Shown in pieces: positions 24,255 to 33,639 of a DNA stretch of 64,000 nucleotides. The notes below the pieces were generated by a model that saw only the letters and a list, made by a program, of their open reading frames with translations, had not been told where the DNA came from and did not search any database. Origin of the DNA: Luminiphilus sp051201685 (GTDB lineage: Bacteria; Pseudomonadota; Gammaproteobacteria; Pseudomonadales; Halieaceae); assembly GCF_051201685.1 (NCBI RefSeq), contig NZ_CP179213.1, positions 62,001 to 126,000 of the forward strand. The letters run 5' to 3'. The position numbers and the translations under genes are program-made. The first letter of the stretch is position 1, and every line of letters starts with the position of its first letter.

Positions 24255-25433
24255 ATGGTTGGAACTGCGACAGCTGAAGCGCTATCCCACAACCGAGTCA
24301 ACCTCGAGCAGGTACTCGTTGGTGCGGGCGGTGCGATTGCCAATTTGCGCAGTTTAGTCGCGCAAGTCGCGCCTAAAATGGCCAACGTGTTGTTGCAGGG
24401 TGAGTCGGGAACGGGCAAAGAGGTGGTAGCCCGGGCGATTCACGATTGCTCTACACGCTCTCGCGCCCCCTTTGTTGCCGTTAACTGTGGTGCCATTCCC
24501 GCCGAACTCCTTGAAAGTGAGCTCTTTGGTCACGAAAAAGGCGCATTTACGGGTGCTGTTGCTGCGCGTAAGGGGCGTTTTGAATTAGCCGAGGGCGGTA
24601 CGCTGTTTCTTGACGAAATCGGTGACATGCCCTTCGACATGCAGGTGAAGCTGCTTCGAGTTTTGCAGGAGCGAACCTTTGAGCGTGTGGGTGGCACAAA
24701 AGTGCAAAAAGCCAATGTGCGCATTGTTGCAGCCACTCACCAAAACCTAGAGGGCAAGGTGGAGTCTGGCGATTTCCGCATGGATTTGTACTATCGCCTC
24801 AATGTGTTCCCCATCGATGTCCCGCCATTGCGCGAGCGACCCGAGGACATTCCCCTTCTAGCTCAGCGCTTTATTGATCTACAGCAAGAGCAAAACGGTG
24901 AGGCAATCAGCCTGTCGCGAGATGCGCTGACGCAATTGTGTCAGTGCGAATGGCAGGGCAATATTCGTGAGCTTGGCAATCTCATTGAGCGCCTTACGAT
25001 TCTTTACCCGGGTGAAGAGGTCGATACTCAGAAACTTCCTGGGCGTTACGCCGCCAGTCAGGCCGACTGGGTTCAGACACCGCGACACGACCCCGAGGCC
25101 GTGGCTAAGTTTATTGATGATTTGTTTAAGGGCATGGATGAATCAGCCCAGGAGAAGGTGGCGGTATTGCCCGCTCCGGTCGATAACAATGCCGAAGATC
25201 TCTCGGGATTGTTTGCCACAGCAGATCAGCTGCCGCCGGTCACACCGCACGTGGTCGATTTCACCATTGGCGATATCGATCTAAAACAGCACTTGGCTGA
25301 AATTGAGAAAGACCTCATTTTCGCAGCCCTAGAGCACTCTGACTGGGTAAATGCACAGGCTGCTAAGCGCCTCAACCTACAGCGAACTACGCTGGTTGAA
25401 AAAATGCGCAAGTACGATATTAGCCGCACCTGA
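24255..25433 (+). CDS. FleQ/FlrA-like sigma-54 activator without N-terminal domain
   Basis: 392 residues. It is an AAA+ bacterial enhancer-binding protein closest in wording to FleQ/FlrA, the master activator of polar flagellar genes. Domains: about 20 unassigned residues; AAA+ at about 22-260 with Walker A GESGTGKE (49-56), sigma-54-contacting GAFTGA (96-101) and Walker B GGTLFLDEIGD (115-125); a linker; and a Fis-type helix-turn-helix at about 360-390 (AAKRLNLQRTTLVEKMRKY). FleQ is normally about 490 residues with a receiver-like N-domain of about 130 residues, and that domain is absent here. The 204 bp upstream are too short to encode it in any frame. The family motif LFRSLVG before the AAA+ domain, used by FleQ to bind c-di-GMP, reads LEQVLVG here. 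Confidence 0.88.
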   Translation: MVGTATAEALSHNRVNLEQVLVGAGGAIANLRSLVAQVAPKMANVLLQGESGTGKEVVARAIHDCSTRSRAPFVAVNCGAIPAELLESELFGHEKGAFTGAVAARKGRFELAEGGTLFLDEIGDMPFDMQVKLLRVLQERTFERVGGTKVQKANVRIVAATHQNLEGKVESGDFRMDLYYRLNVFPIDVPPLRERPEDIPLLAQRFIDLQQEQNGEAISLSRDALTQLCQCEWQGNIRELGNLIERLTILYPGEEVDTQKLPGRYAASQADWVQTPRHDPEAVAKFIDDLFKGMDESAQEKVAVLPAPVDNNAEDLSGLFATADQLPPVTPHVVDFTIGDIDLKQHLAEIEKDLIFAALEHSDWVNAQAAKRLNLQRTTLVEKMRKYDISRT

Positions 25434-25500
25434 GGCCCTGCGGCAGTTTTTAATGCTACTGGCGTCCTCGCCTCAGCAATAAAAGGTCTAATCTTTTAAG

Positions 25501-25598
<98 letters not shown>

Positions 25599-25900
25599 CC
25601 TTCGATCGAACACAGAAAACCGAAAACCTCGAATGGCGATATCTGAATCCCAGTCCAGGAGATTCTGGGCTCAAGGCCTTGTCGCCGCGCAAAAAACACG
25701 CTCCAGCGCTCAATAAGACTGCGGAACACTCCTTTGCCAAAGCCACGGAACCGCTGCTTGGTATCAGCCTCTTGGTATCAATAGTGGCGCCACACTGCCG
25801 CTTGCTCGGTGATGTTTACCCCGAGGGTCACCGGCGTCAACAATCTGACATGATCGAAAGAAAGATCATAAGTCATTGTTTAAGAACAATTTTGTAGCCT

Positions 25901-25916
25901 CGGCATAACCATTGCT
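25901..25916 (+). promoter_or_regulatory. Sigma-54 promoter of flrBC
   Basis: CGGCATA-ACCA-TTGCT has GG and GC exactly ten bases apart. It is the only such site in the 574-bp gap and is about 90 bp before flrB, as expected for a FleQ-activated class II operon. Confidence 0.75.
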
Positions 25917-26007
25917 TTTATCAGGGAAACGGCAAGACCGCGGCAATAGTTTGCCGCCGCCCTGCCACTGAAGCGGCACCCTGTGAACAACATAGGCAAC
26001 GAAATTA

Positions 26008-27192
26008 ATGGAAGTCATGGAATTCAAAGATCACGCAACTCTTGGGCAGCCCGAGCTGATCAGTCTGGAACAGGCGACATTAGCTAGGGCCGGCGAAGCT
26101 CTTGAGGCAACTCACGCCGCCATGGCCCAGCAGATAGCGCGATTGACCGCCGAATTAGAAGCCGCTCGACTAGCGCGGCGGGAAGAACATGCCGAGCGCG
26201 GTCGCTTACTTACCCGCTTGGCCTCATTGCTAGACGCATTGCCCGGCGGGGTTGTTATTGTCGACAGTGCAGGACGAATTACCGAGTCCAACCCCCAGGC
26301 TGAGCGCCTGTTGGGTGAGCCTTTAGAGGGTGAGGAGTGGTCAGCGGTAGAAGCCCGGGGCTTTTACCCCGACGACACCACTTTGGAAATACACGGACGC
26401 CGCCTATCCGTTGAAGCCACGCACTTAGGAGACAATGGCGAAACCGTTGTCTTACTCAGCGACATAACTCGCCATCACACCGTGCAAGATGAAGCGTCGC
26501 GTAAACAGCGCTTGGTGGCCCTGGGTGAAATGGCTGCCCGCCTGGCGCATCAAATTCGAACACCATTGTCATCGACGCTGCTTTACTTAACGCTTATGGA
26601 ATCTGATTTGCCCAAGGCACAACGTCAGAACATTTGTAGCGATGTGCGTAGCCATCTTCAGCACATGGAAGCACTAATCACTTCAATGCTCGGCTTCGTC
26701 AAAGGCCACGGTAAGGTTACGGGCCCTGTGGGCCTTGAGGCTGCATTGGCAGATGCTGTGCAAAGTTGCACCGCCGATATTGAGAACCAACAAGCGCTAG
26801 TGACCATCAAGTCCTGTGGACCTGCACCGCACTTGGAAGGCTGCCACGATGACTTGGTGGCGGCATTTAGTAACTTGATTACCAATGCCCTCGACGCCTC
26901 TGCAACCCAACCCAATATCACGATAAGCAGCCGTATTCGAAACAACCGTCTCGCAGTGATTCAAATTGCTGACCGCGGTTGCGGCATACCTGCAAAAGCC
27001 ATAGATCGCATTTTCGACCCCTTTTTTACCACCCGAGCCGCAGGAAATGGCCTGGGCCTTGCCGTAGTCGCGGGCACCATTACCCAACACGGCGGCACGA
27101 TTCGGGCGGCCAATCGTCCCGGTGGCGGTGCTGAATTCACGATTTTGCTGCCGATTACATTGGCACCCGAAACCCCTGCGGAGGTTGTATGA
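26008..27192 (+). CDS. flrB: Flagellar sensor histidine kinase FlrB/FleS
   Basis: 394 residues, with no membrane segment, so cytoplasmic. Order: coiled coil at about 20-72, PAS domain at about 73-155 (LLDALPGGVVIVDSAGRITE), HisKA with phospho-acceptor His181 in LAHQIRTPLSS, and a HATPase domain with NALDAS (N-box), ADRGCGIPAKA (G1) and GNGLGLAVV (G2). FlrB phosphorylates FlrC, encoded next with a 4-bp overlap. ATG 26017 (fourth codon) is an alternative start. It has its own sigma-54 site 92-107 bp upstream. Confidence 0.92.
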   Translation: MEVMEFKDHATLGQPELISLEQATLARAGEALEATHAAMAQQIARLTAELEAARLARREEHAERGRLLTRLASLLDALPGGVVIVDSAGRITESNPQAERLLGEPLEGEEWSAVEARGFYPDDTTLEIHGRRLSVEATHLGDNGETVVLLSDITRHHTVQDEASRKQRLVALGEMAARLAHQIRTPLSSTLLYLTLMESDLPKAQRQNICSDVRSHLQHMEALITSMLGFVKGHGKVTGPVGLEAALADAVQSCTADIENQQALVTIKSCGPAPHLEGCHDDLVAAFSNLITNALDASATQPNITISSRIRNNRLAVIQIADRGCGIPAKAIDRIFDPFFTTRAAGNGLGLAVVAGTITQHGGTIRAANRPGGGAEFTILLPITLAPETPAEVV

Positions 27193-28517
27193 ACGCTCCT
27201 CAAGTTCTTATTGTTGAAGACGACGCGATATTACGCGGCGCTTTGTGCCAAACCATGGAGTACGGCGGTTACCAGGTTCTGAACGCGCGGAACGGCAAAG
27301 ATGCGCTAGCCGTGATGGATCGAGAGACAGTTGATTTGGTGATTAGCGATGTACAGATGGATGAAATGGATGGCACCGAGCTTCTACAAGTTGTCCGCCG
27401 CCGTGAGCCGACTTTGCCCTTTGTCATGATGACAGCCCATGGCTCGGTTCAACACGCAGTGCAGTCTATGCGTGACGGTGCTACCGATTACCTCCAAAAA
27501 CCTTTCGAAGCTAACGTATTGCTCGAATTGGTTTCTCGAATGGAAACTCAGTTGCCCAGTCAACAAACCAGCATGGTTGCCGAGGCTGCAAATACCCAAC
27601 ACGTTTTAGACTTGGCCTTACGGGTCGCGGCTACCGATGCGACAGTGCTTATTAGTGGCGAATCGGGAACCGGCAAAGAAGTCTTGGCCAGGGCCATCCA
27701 TGAGGGCTCCGAGCGTCGCGAGGGGCCGTTTGTCGCACTGAACTGTGCGGCCATGCCCGAGAGCATGCTTGAGTCAATTTTGTTCGGCTATGAGAAAGGT
27801 GCCTTCACCGGTGCCCACCAAAGCCGGCCCGGAAAATTTGAACAAGCAAATGGCGGAACTTTACTGCTCGACGAAATTACTGAAATGCCTATCGAGTTGC
27901 AGGCTAAGTTACTTCGGGTGCTGCAAGAGCGTGAGGTAGAGCGCTTGGGTGGTTCGAGCTTGATCGATCTTGATGTGCGGGTGCTTGCCACCACCAACCG
28001 TAAGCTCACCGAAGAGGTGGCAGAGGGCCGGTTTCGAGAGGACCTTTTTTATCGCCTCAGTGTATTCCCCATTGAACTGCCTCCACTTCGCGACCGAGGT
28101 GACGACATTGCGCCTCTAGCGCAGCTTTTTCTTGGCAACCACGGTGGTGATCGCTTGTTAAGTTTTACCGATGAAGCCCTTCAAAAGCTTTTGGCCTACT
28201 CATGGCCCGGTAACATTCGTGAGCTGGATAACTGCATTCAGCGCGCCATTATATTAACGGGTGGTCAGTGCATCGAACCCTGTGCCGTTGTCTTTGATAC
28301 CGCCGCAGAATCCATGCCTGAAGCACCAACTCTGCCCCCGGCGCTTGATGGTGATTTAAAGGCTCGCGAGCGCGAGTTAATTTTCTCAGCGCTAGCTGCA
28401 GTCAACGGCAGCCGTAAAAAAGCCTGTGAGCGTTTAGGAATAAGTGAGCGCACACTTCGGTACAAGCTGGCGCGCTTTCGTGACGAAGGGCATGCCTTGC
28501 CCGGCAGTCTCGCTTAA
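27189..28517 (+). CDS. flrC: Flagellar sigma-54 response regulator FlrC/FleR
   Basis: 442 residues. The receiver domain has acidic D11/D12, phospho-acceptor D54 (LVISDVQMD) and K104 (YLQKPF). The AAA+ domain has Walker A GESGTGKE (157-164), GAFTGA (204-209) and Walker B GGTLLLDEITE. The Fis-type HTH near 405-435 is KKACERLGISERTLRYKL. FlrC activates the class III sigma-54 genes for the hook-basal body, whose promoters are seen in this window. It is co-transcribed with flrB. Confidence 0.94.
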   Translation: MNAPQVLIVEDDAILRGALCQTMEYGGYQVLNARNGKDALAVMDRETVDLVISDVQMDEMDGTELLQVVRRREPTLPFVMMTAHGSVQHAVQSMRDGATDYLQKPFEANVLLELVSRMETQLPSQQTSMVAEAANTQHVLDLALRVAATDATVLISGESGTGKEVLARAIHEGSERREGPFVALNCAAMPESMLESILFGYEKGAFTGAHQSRPGKFEQANGGTLLLDEITEMPIELQAKLLRVLQEREVERLGGSSLIDLDVRVLATTNRKLTEEVAEGRFREDLFYRLSVFPIELPPLRDRGDDIAPLAQLFLGNHGGDRLLSFTDEALQKLLAYSWPGNIRELDNCIQRAIILTGGQCIEPCAVVFDTAAESMPEAPTLPPALDGDLKARERELIFSALAAVNGSRKKACERLGISERTLRYKLARFRDEGHALPGSLA

Positions 28518-28548
28518 GCCAACGATAAAAGATTAAGGAATTTAGCCC

Positions 28549-28869
28549 ATGAGTGACATAGCAATTAATCAGGTGCTCGCCCAAATGCGGACCATGGCGA
28601 GTCAGGCAACGAGCGAACCGAAGTCGGGCCTAGACAGTGTCGGCGGCTCCGGGTTTTCCTCGCTAATGTCTCAGTCGTTGAACGAGGTCAATGAGTCGAT
28701 TCAGGTTTCCAAAGGGTTAGCACAACAATTTGAGTCCGGTGATCCAACGGTCTCTCTGGCTGAGGTCATGGTGACCGCGCAAAAAGCCAGCTTACAATTC
28801 ACGGGCATGACGGAGGTACGCAACAAACTTTTAAACGCGTACCAAGAAGTTATGAATATGCAGGTTTGA
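28549..28869 (+). CDS. fliE: Flagellar MS-ring/rod adaptor FliE
   Basis: 106 residues. FliE links the MS-ring to the proximal rod and is the first exported rod protein. Signatures are SGFSSLMSQSLNEVNESIQV and DPTVSLAEVMVTAQKASLQF, then EVRNKLLNAYQEVMNMQV. It is 31 bp after flrC. No correctly spaced sigma-54 site was found in that gap, so it may be read from the flrBC promoter. Confidence 0.95.
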   Translation: MSDIAINQVLAQMRTMASQATSEPKSGLDSVGGSGFSSLMSQSLNEVNESIQVSKGLAQQFESGDPTVSLAEVMVTAQKASLQFTGMTEVRNKLLNAYQEVMNMQV

Positions 28870-28880
28870 GGCACTGAATC

Positions 28881-30512
28881 ATGGCAGATAATCCTATTCT
28901 TAATCGTGTAAGTGGCTTTGCCGCTCAGCCCGTTACCCGACAAATGGCGTTGCTCATTGGCATGGCAGCCAGTGTCGCGCTGGGTGTGGGTGTTATTCAG
29001 TGGGCTATGAAGCCCGATTTCCAACCGCTCTACGGTGCTATGTCTCCCGCCGATAACGCGACCGCGGTGAGCCTACTTCAAGCTAACGGCATTCCCTACA
29101 CCATGGCAGGGGGCTCGGGCTTACTGAGTGTGCCTAGCGATAAAATTCCCCAAGCTCGAATGGCGCTTGCCAGTGAGGGCTTTCCACGCGGGGGCGGTGT
29201 GGGTTTTGAATCGCTCTATCAAGAGCAAGAAATGGGTCTGTCTAGTTTTATGGAACAAGCCCGTTACAACCGCGCGGTTGAAGCCGAACTGGCGCGTACG
29301 ATTTCAGCGATGGACAGCGTCAAAGGCGCCCGGGTACACGTGGCTGCCAGCAAGCAGTCGGCATTTATTCGTCGGGGACAGGAACCATCGGCTTCGGTCA
29401 TGGTGAGCTTATATCCGGGTCGTGGCCTCAGTGAACGCCAGCTAGCCGGCATTGTGCATTTAGTAGCGTCAAGCATTCCTGAGCTACAGGCATCGAAGGT
29501 GTCGGTTGTCGACCAGGCGGGCAAGTTGTTGTCCAGCCAAGACGGTGAGGACAACGATTTTGGTTACACCTCGGAACAGTTCAGAATTGCCCAGCAACTC
29601 GAGGATTCATTGAATGATCGTATCGAAAGCATTTTGGAGCCTATTTTGGGCGTTGGGGCGGCTCGCGCTCAGGTGACCGCAGACCTCGACTTTACTCGGG
29701 TTGAAAGCACCAGCGAGCAGTATTCACCTGAAACAATCATGCGCAGTGAGCAGACCACAGAAGATCTCACGCTGAAGTCAATCGCAGCTGAAGGTGCTCC
29801 GGGGCAGCTAACCGATCAGCCCCCCGGTGCGGCAGATCCGGCTGATGCCGAAAATACTGTGGCACAAGCGCCAAGCCCCACCCGGGAGAGCCGAAAAGCG
29901 ACGCGCAATTTTGAAATGGATAAGACCATTAGCCACGTTCGAGAAGTGCCCGGAAAACTCCGCAGGCTTTCGATTGCAGTGGTGGTTGATTACGTCACCG
30001 ATGAAGACGGTAACCGAACTGCTCTTGAGCAAGGCCGGCTGGATGAAATTACGGCGCTGGTGCGAGAAGCGGTGGGTTTTGATGATGCTCGGGGTGATAC
30101 CGTTAGCGTGATCAACTCACCCTTTGTGGTACCCGAGGCCCTTGAGGAAATACCCGAGCCAGGTTTGCTCGAGCAAGATTGGATCTGGCAGGCAGGAAAA
30201 GGGGCTTTGGCGCTAGTCGCGCTTCTCATGTTGATCCTTACGGTGATCCGCCCATTAATTCGTTACTCCACCAGCTACACACCGCCGCCTCCGCCCCCTT
30301 CAGATGGGTTGCCACAGTTGGCGAGCCCCATGGGGACAGACGGCGGTATAAATGATGACACGGTGGCCCTGAGTGGTCCGGCACAGGCGGCGCTTCCGGG
30401 CACCACCACACCGGCATATCACCAGAGCATTGCTATGGCACGCAACGTGGTGAACGAACAACCCGCCCGCGCCGCTTACGTAGTAAAGAATTGGATGGCA
30501 ACTGATGGCTAA
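28881..30512 (+). CDS. fliF: Flagellar MS-ring protein FliF
   Basis: 543 residues. FliF forms the inner-membrane MS-ring. It has two membrane segments, at about 22-44 (LLIGMAASVALGVGVIQWAM) and 432-455 (GALALVALLMLILTVIRPLI). The periplasmic part contains the ring-building motifs LYGAMSPADNATAVSLLQAN and FMEQARYNRAVEAELARTIS with ARVHVA. The C-terminal FliG-binding tail ends AAYVVKNWMATDG. The stop overlaps fliG by 8 bp (ATGGCTAA). Confidence 0.95.
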   Translation: MADNPILNRVSGFAAQPVTRQMALLIGMAASVALGVGVIQWAMKPDFQPLYGAMSPADNATAVSLLQANGIPYTMAGGSGLLSVPSDKIPQARMALASEGFPRGGGVGFESLYQEQEMGLSSFMEQARYNRAVEAELARTISAMDSVKGARVHVAASKQSAFIRRGQEPSASVMVSLYPGRGLSERQLAGIVHLVASSIPELQASKVSVVDQAGKLLSSQDGEDNDFGYTSEQFRIAQQLEDSLNDRIESILEPILGVGAARAQVTADLDFTRVESTSEQYSPETIMRSEQTTEDLTLKSIAAEGAPGQLTDQPPGAADPADAENTVAQAPSPTRESRKATRNFEMDKTISHVREVPGKLRRLSIAVVVDYVTDEDGNRTALEQGRLDEITALVREAVGFDDARGDTVSVINSPFVVPEALEEIPEPGLLEQDWIWQAGKGALALVALLMLILTVIRPLIRYSTSYTPPPPPPSDGLPQLASPMGTDGGINDDTVALSGPAQAALPGTTTPAYHQSIAMARNVVNEQPARAAYVVKNWMATDG

Positions 30513-31512
30513 TCTCGAAGATATGAGTGGCGCAGAACGCGCCGCAATTTTTTTACTGGGGGTGGGGGAAGATACCGCTACCCAAGTCATGAAGCATTTG
30601 AGCGCCAAAGAAGTGCAGCAAGTTGGCGAGGCCATGGCTACAATCTCAGGTCTGACGAATAAAGATGTCAGTGGCGTTTTGGCTAAGTTCTGTACCGAAG
30701 CGTCCGAGATTAATCCTCTGGCTGTGACGGCCCCTGAATTTACCAAGCGCGTTATGACTACGGCGTTGGGGGAAGGGCGCGCTAAAACTATTCTTTCCAA
30801 AGTTCTCGATAAACCTGAGGAGCACTCGGGCGTTGATGCCTTGCATTGGATGGCCGCAGAGGCAATTGCCGCTGTGCTCATTGAGGAGCACCCACAAATC
30901 GCAGCGACCGTACTCACGCAACTGGAAGACGACCATGCTGCAGAGGTGTTGGCATTATTCCCCGAAGATTTTCAAAAGGACTTAATTCTTCGTATCGCTC
31001 GTATGCAAGAGCTCGACCCCCGGGCCATGGAAGAGTTAGATCGCGTGATGTCGAGTCAACTGGGCAAATTACAGAAGACCCCTCCCCGTAAGGTTAAGGG
31101 CGTTAATAACGCGGCTGCAATTCTTAATGCCACGTCCTCTTCTTTGGAAAAGACTCTCCTAGAGTCGCTACAAAGCACCGATCAGGAATTAGGCGACGAC
31201 GTTAAAGAAAAAATGTTCGTCTTCGATAACCTTATGTCACTTGACGATCGCGGCTTTCAGCGACTCATTCGAGAAATCGCCACCGAAGATTTGGTGGTGG
31301 CTTTGAAGGGTGTCGATGCCAGCCTGCAAGAACGATTCTTTGACAACATGTCAGAGCGTGCTGCAGAGATTTTGAAGGACGACATGGATGCTAAAGGTCC
31401 GGTGAAAGTGTCTGAAGTTGAAACCGCCCAGAAGCAGATTCTCATCAATGCCCAAACTCTAGCCGATGAGGGCGAGATTATGTTGGGTCGAGCGAGTGGC
31501 GATTATGTCTGA
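30505..31512 (+). CDS. fliG: Flagellar motor switch protein FliG
   Basis: 335 residues, the usual length. FliG receives torque from the stator. The middle domain contains EEHPQIAATVL (EHPQ motif), and the C-terminal torque helix has LMSLDDRGFQRLIREIATED with DLVVALKGVD. Charged residues for stator contact are present. An 8-bp overlap (ATGTCTGA) couples it to fliH. Confidence 0.96.
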   Translation: MANLEDMSGAERAAIFLLGVGEDTATQVMKHLSAKEVQQVGEAMATISGLTNKDVSGVLAKFCTEASEINPLAVTAPEFTKRVMTTALGEGRAKTILSKVLDKPEEHSGVDALHWMAAEAIAAVLIEEHPQIAATVLTQLEDDHAAEVLALFPEDFQKDLILRIARMQELDPRAMEELDRVMSSQLGKLQKTPPRKVKGVNNAAAILNATSSSLEKTLLESLQSTDQELGDDVKEKMFVFDNLMSLDDRGFQRLIREIATEDLVVALKGVDASLQERFFDNMSERAAEILKDDMDAKGPVKVSEVETAQKQILINAQTLADEGEIMLGRASGDYV

Positions 31513-32203
31513 GTTAGCCGGCGCTGCCACTTGGCAGCCCCCAGCACTGCGAGTTGTTACGCCAGCCGATGTCGAGGCGCAGCAAGCGCAGCTTCTTGCT
31601 GAAGCCCAGGAGCGTGGCTATCAGGAGGGTTTGCAGCGAGGTCAGGAAGCGGGTCGAGCTCAGGCTGAAACGGTATTGGCTCAAATGACCGCCCTGTGGG
31701 ACGCCATGCAACAGCCCTTTGCCGATATGGAAGAAAATATTCACAGCCACCTCATGGGGTTGTCTGTAGCCATGAGTGAGGCGGTAATTCGCCGAGAGTT
31801 GAGCACCGACCGAGACGCGATTGCGCGGGTTTTAACTGAGGCTTTATCAACGCTGGGATTTGTTCAAACCTCGATCGAGGTCAGTGTTAATCCGGCCGAT
31901 CACGACGTGGTGGCCGGCTTATTAAGCGGCGAAAATATTGACAGTCGAATTACGCCAGATCCCAATATTCAGCGAGGCGGGTGCCTGCTTCGCGCAGATC
32001 GCGCATTGGTTGATATGCGGGTCGAAACTATGATTCGAGAAACGTTAACCACCATCGCAGGAGCAACCCGCCGGGTCGATGACAGCGGGCGTGAAACTGC
32101 TCCTTCATTGTCAGTCACTGATATCGAATCGATCGCCGATCGGTTTGGTGGGTCAGCTTCTGAAGGGGTTATCTCTGAGGCTTCCGGTGACGAGGATGTC
32201 TGA
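31505..32203 (+). CDS. fliH: Flagellar export ATPase regulator FliH
   Basis: 232 residues. FliH holds the FliI ATPase inactive and docks it to the C-ring. It has an N-terminal variable part, a charged coiled coil with GxxxG-type repeats (ERGYQEGLQRGQEAGRAQAE), and the C-terminal V/A-type subunit E-like domain ending in GGCLLRADRALVDMRVETM. ATG 31505 was chosen because it overlaps the fliG stop exactly as fliI overlaps fliH. The frame is open 39 bp further upstream, but inside fliG. Confidence 0.92.
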   Translation: MSELAGAATWQPPALRVVTPADVEAQQAQLLAEAQERGYQEGLQRGQEAGRAQAETVLAQMTALWDAMQQPFADMEENIHSHLMGLSVAMSEAVIRRELSTDRDAIARVLTEALSTLGFVQTSIEVSVNPADHDVVAGLLSGENIDSRITPDPNIQRGGCLLRADRALVDMRVETMIRETLTTIAGATRRVDDSGRETAPSLSVTDIESIADRFGGSASEGVISEASGDEDV

Positions 32204-33629
32204 TGTCACACAAGTCCGGCAAGCGCAGTTTGGTCGTTTCGCGCAGCGGCTCGAAGGTCTGTCAGAAAAGTTGCAGGCGCCCAACCCTGTTGAAACCGGT
32301 CAGCTGGTGCATTTATCAGGCATGCGGTTAGAGGTTGTAGGCCTGCGCTCCCCTATTGGTTCACGTTGTCTCATACAGGGCAAAATCCCCATTGAGGCAG
32401 AGGTCATTGGCTTCCATGGTGACCGGTTGGTCATGATGTGCGAGGGCAGTGCTGAAGGTTTACGTCCCGGTGCCCGTGTTGAGCCCCTTGAAGGTAGCGA
32501 TCGAATTCCTGTGGGGCCTGGCTTACTGGGTCGTGTGATTGATGGTGCCGGTCGTCCTCTGGACGGGTTTTCACCACCATCGAGCGATATAACCGTGCCG
32601 ATGCAGGGCGAGCCCCTCAACCCCATGGATCGCGGTGCTCTACAAAAACCCCTCGATGTCGGTATACGCGCTATTAACAGCTTGCTAACCGTCGCCCGGG
32701 GCCAACGTATAGGTTTGTTCGCTGGGAGTGGTGTTGGTAAAAGTACGCTGTTGGGCATGATGACTCGCTTTACTGAGGCCGATGTTGTCGTTGTTGGCCT
32801 CGTCGGTGAGCGCGGCCGGGAGGTACGTGAGTTTGTCGAGGACAGTTTGGGCCCCGAGGGTCTGAAGAAGGCGGTGGTCGTGGCGACTCCCGCCGATACG
32901 TCACCCTTAATGCGCGTTGCAGGTTGTTGGCGTGCCACAGCCATCGCCGAATATTATCGTGCTCAGGGTCTAAATGTTTTGTTGCTCGTCGACTCTTTAA
33001 CGCGATTTGCGCAAGCGCAGCGCGAAATTGGTTTGGCCGCAGGTGAGCCACCCGTCTCGCGAGGCTATACGCCTTCGGTCTTTTCACTCATGCCGAACCT
33101 CATAGAACGTGCAGGTAATTTGGGCAGTGGCTCGATTACAGCGGTTTATACGGTACTTACTGAGGGCGATGACTTACAGGATCCCATCGCCGATTCAGCG
33201 AGAGCTATTCTAGATGGCCACGTTGTTTTATCGCGAAAAATGGCCGACAGCGGCTTATTCCCCGCTATCGATATAGAAGCGTCGATCAGTCGGGCGATGC
33301 TGCAAATTACTGACGATACTCAGCAGGCTCACGCTAGGCAGGTACGGGATGTTTACGCGACTTACCAGGCTAATCGTGACCTCATTGCCATGGGGGCTTA
33401 TCGAGCCGGTACAGATCCGCAAATTGACCTCGCGATTCGTCATCACAATGCTGTTCACCAACTGATCGAGCAACCCTTAGATCAGCCCGCCAATTTTGAC
33501 AGCAGCCTTACCGAACTTGCGCAGGTCTCTGAAGCGATGCAGCAAGACACCGGACCCGCAACGCAGATGCCTTTCCAGCAAAAACCCGTGCAAACGATGC
33601 CGGCACCCATGGCACCGGCGACACGCTAG
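32196..33629 (+). CDS. fliI: Flagellum-specific ATPase FliI
   Basis: 477 residues. FliI is the F1-beta-like ATPase of the export apparatus. Walker A is AGSGVGKST (K182), Walker B is around LNVLLLVDSLTRFAQAQREI, and the substrate-export signature EPPVSRGYTPSVFSLMPNL is present. ATG 32196 overlaps the end of fliH by 8 bp (ATGTCTGA). An open frame reaches 39 codons upstream within fliH but does not resemble FliI. Confidence 0.96.
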   Translation: MSDVTQVRQAQFGRFAQRLEGLSEKLQAPNPVETGQLVHLSGMRLEVVGLRSPIGSRCLIQGKIPIEAEVIGFHGDRLVMMCEGSAEGLRPGARVEPLEGSDRIPVGPGLLGRVIDGAGRPLDGFSPPSSDITVPMQGEPLNPMDRGALQKPLDVGIRAINSLLTVARGQRIGLFAGSGVGKSTLLGMMTRFTEADVVVVGLVGERGREVREFVEDSLGPEGLKKAVVVATPADTSPLMRVAGCWRATAIAEYYRAQGLNVLLLVDSLTRFAQAQREIGLAAGEPPVSRGYTPSVFSLMPNLIERAGNLGSGSITAVYTVLTEGDDLQDPIADSARAILDGHVVLSRKMADSGLFPAIDIEASISRAMLQITDDTQQAHARQVRDVYATYQANRDLIAMGAYRAGTDPQIDLAIRHHNAVHQLIEQPLDQPANFDSSLTELAQVSEAMQQDTGPATQMPFQQKPVQTMPAPMAPATR

Positions 33630-33639
33630 CCCGTAAGTT

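Noticed and set aside
28480..28500. Sigma-54 promoter for fliE (GGGCATG followed by TTGC)
   Set aside because: GG and GC are eight or nine bases apart, and sigma-54 needs ten.
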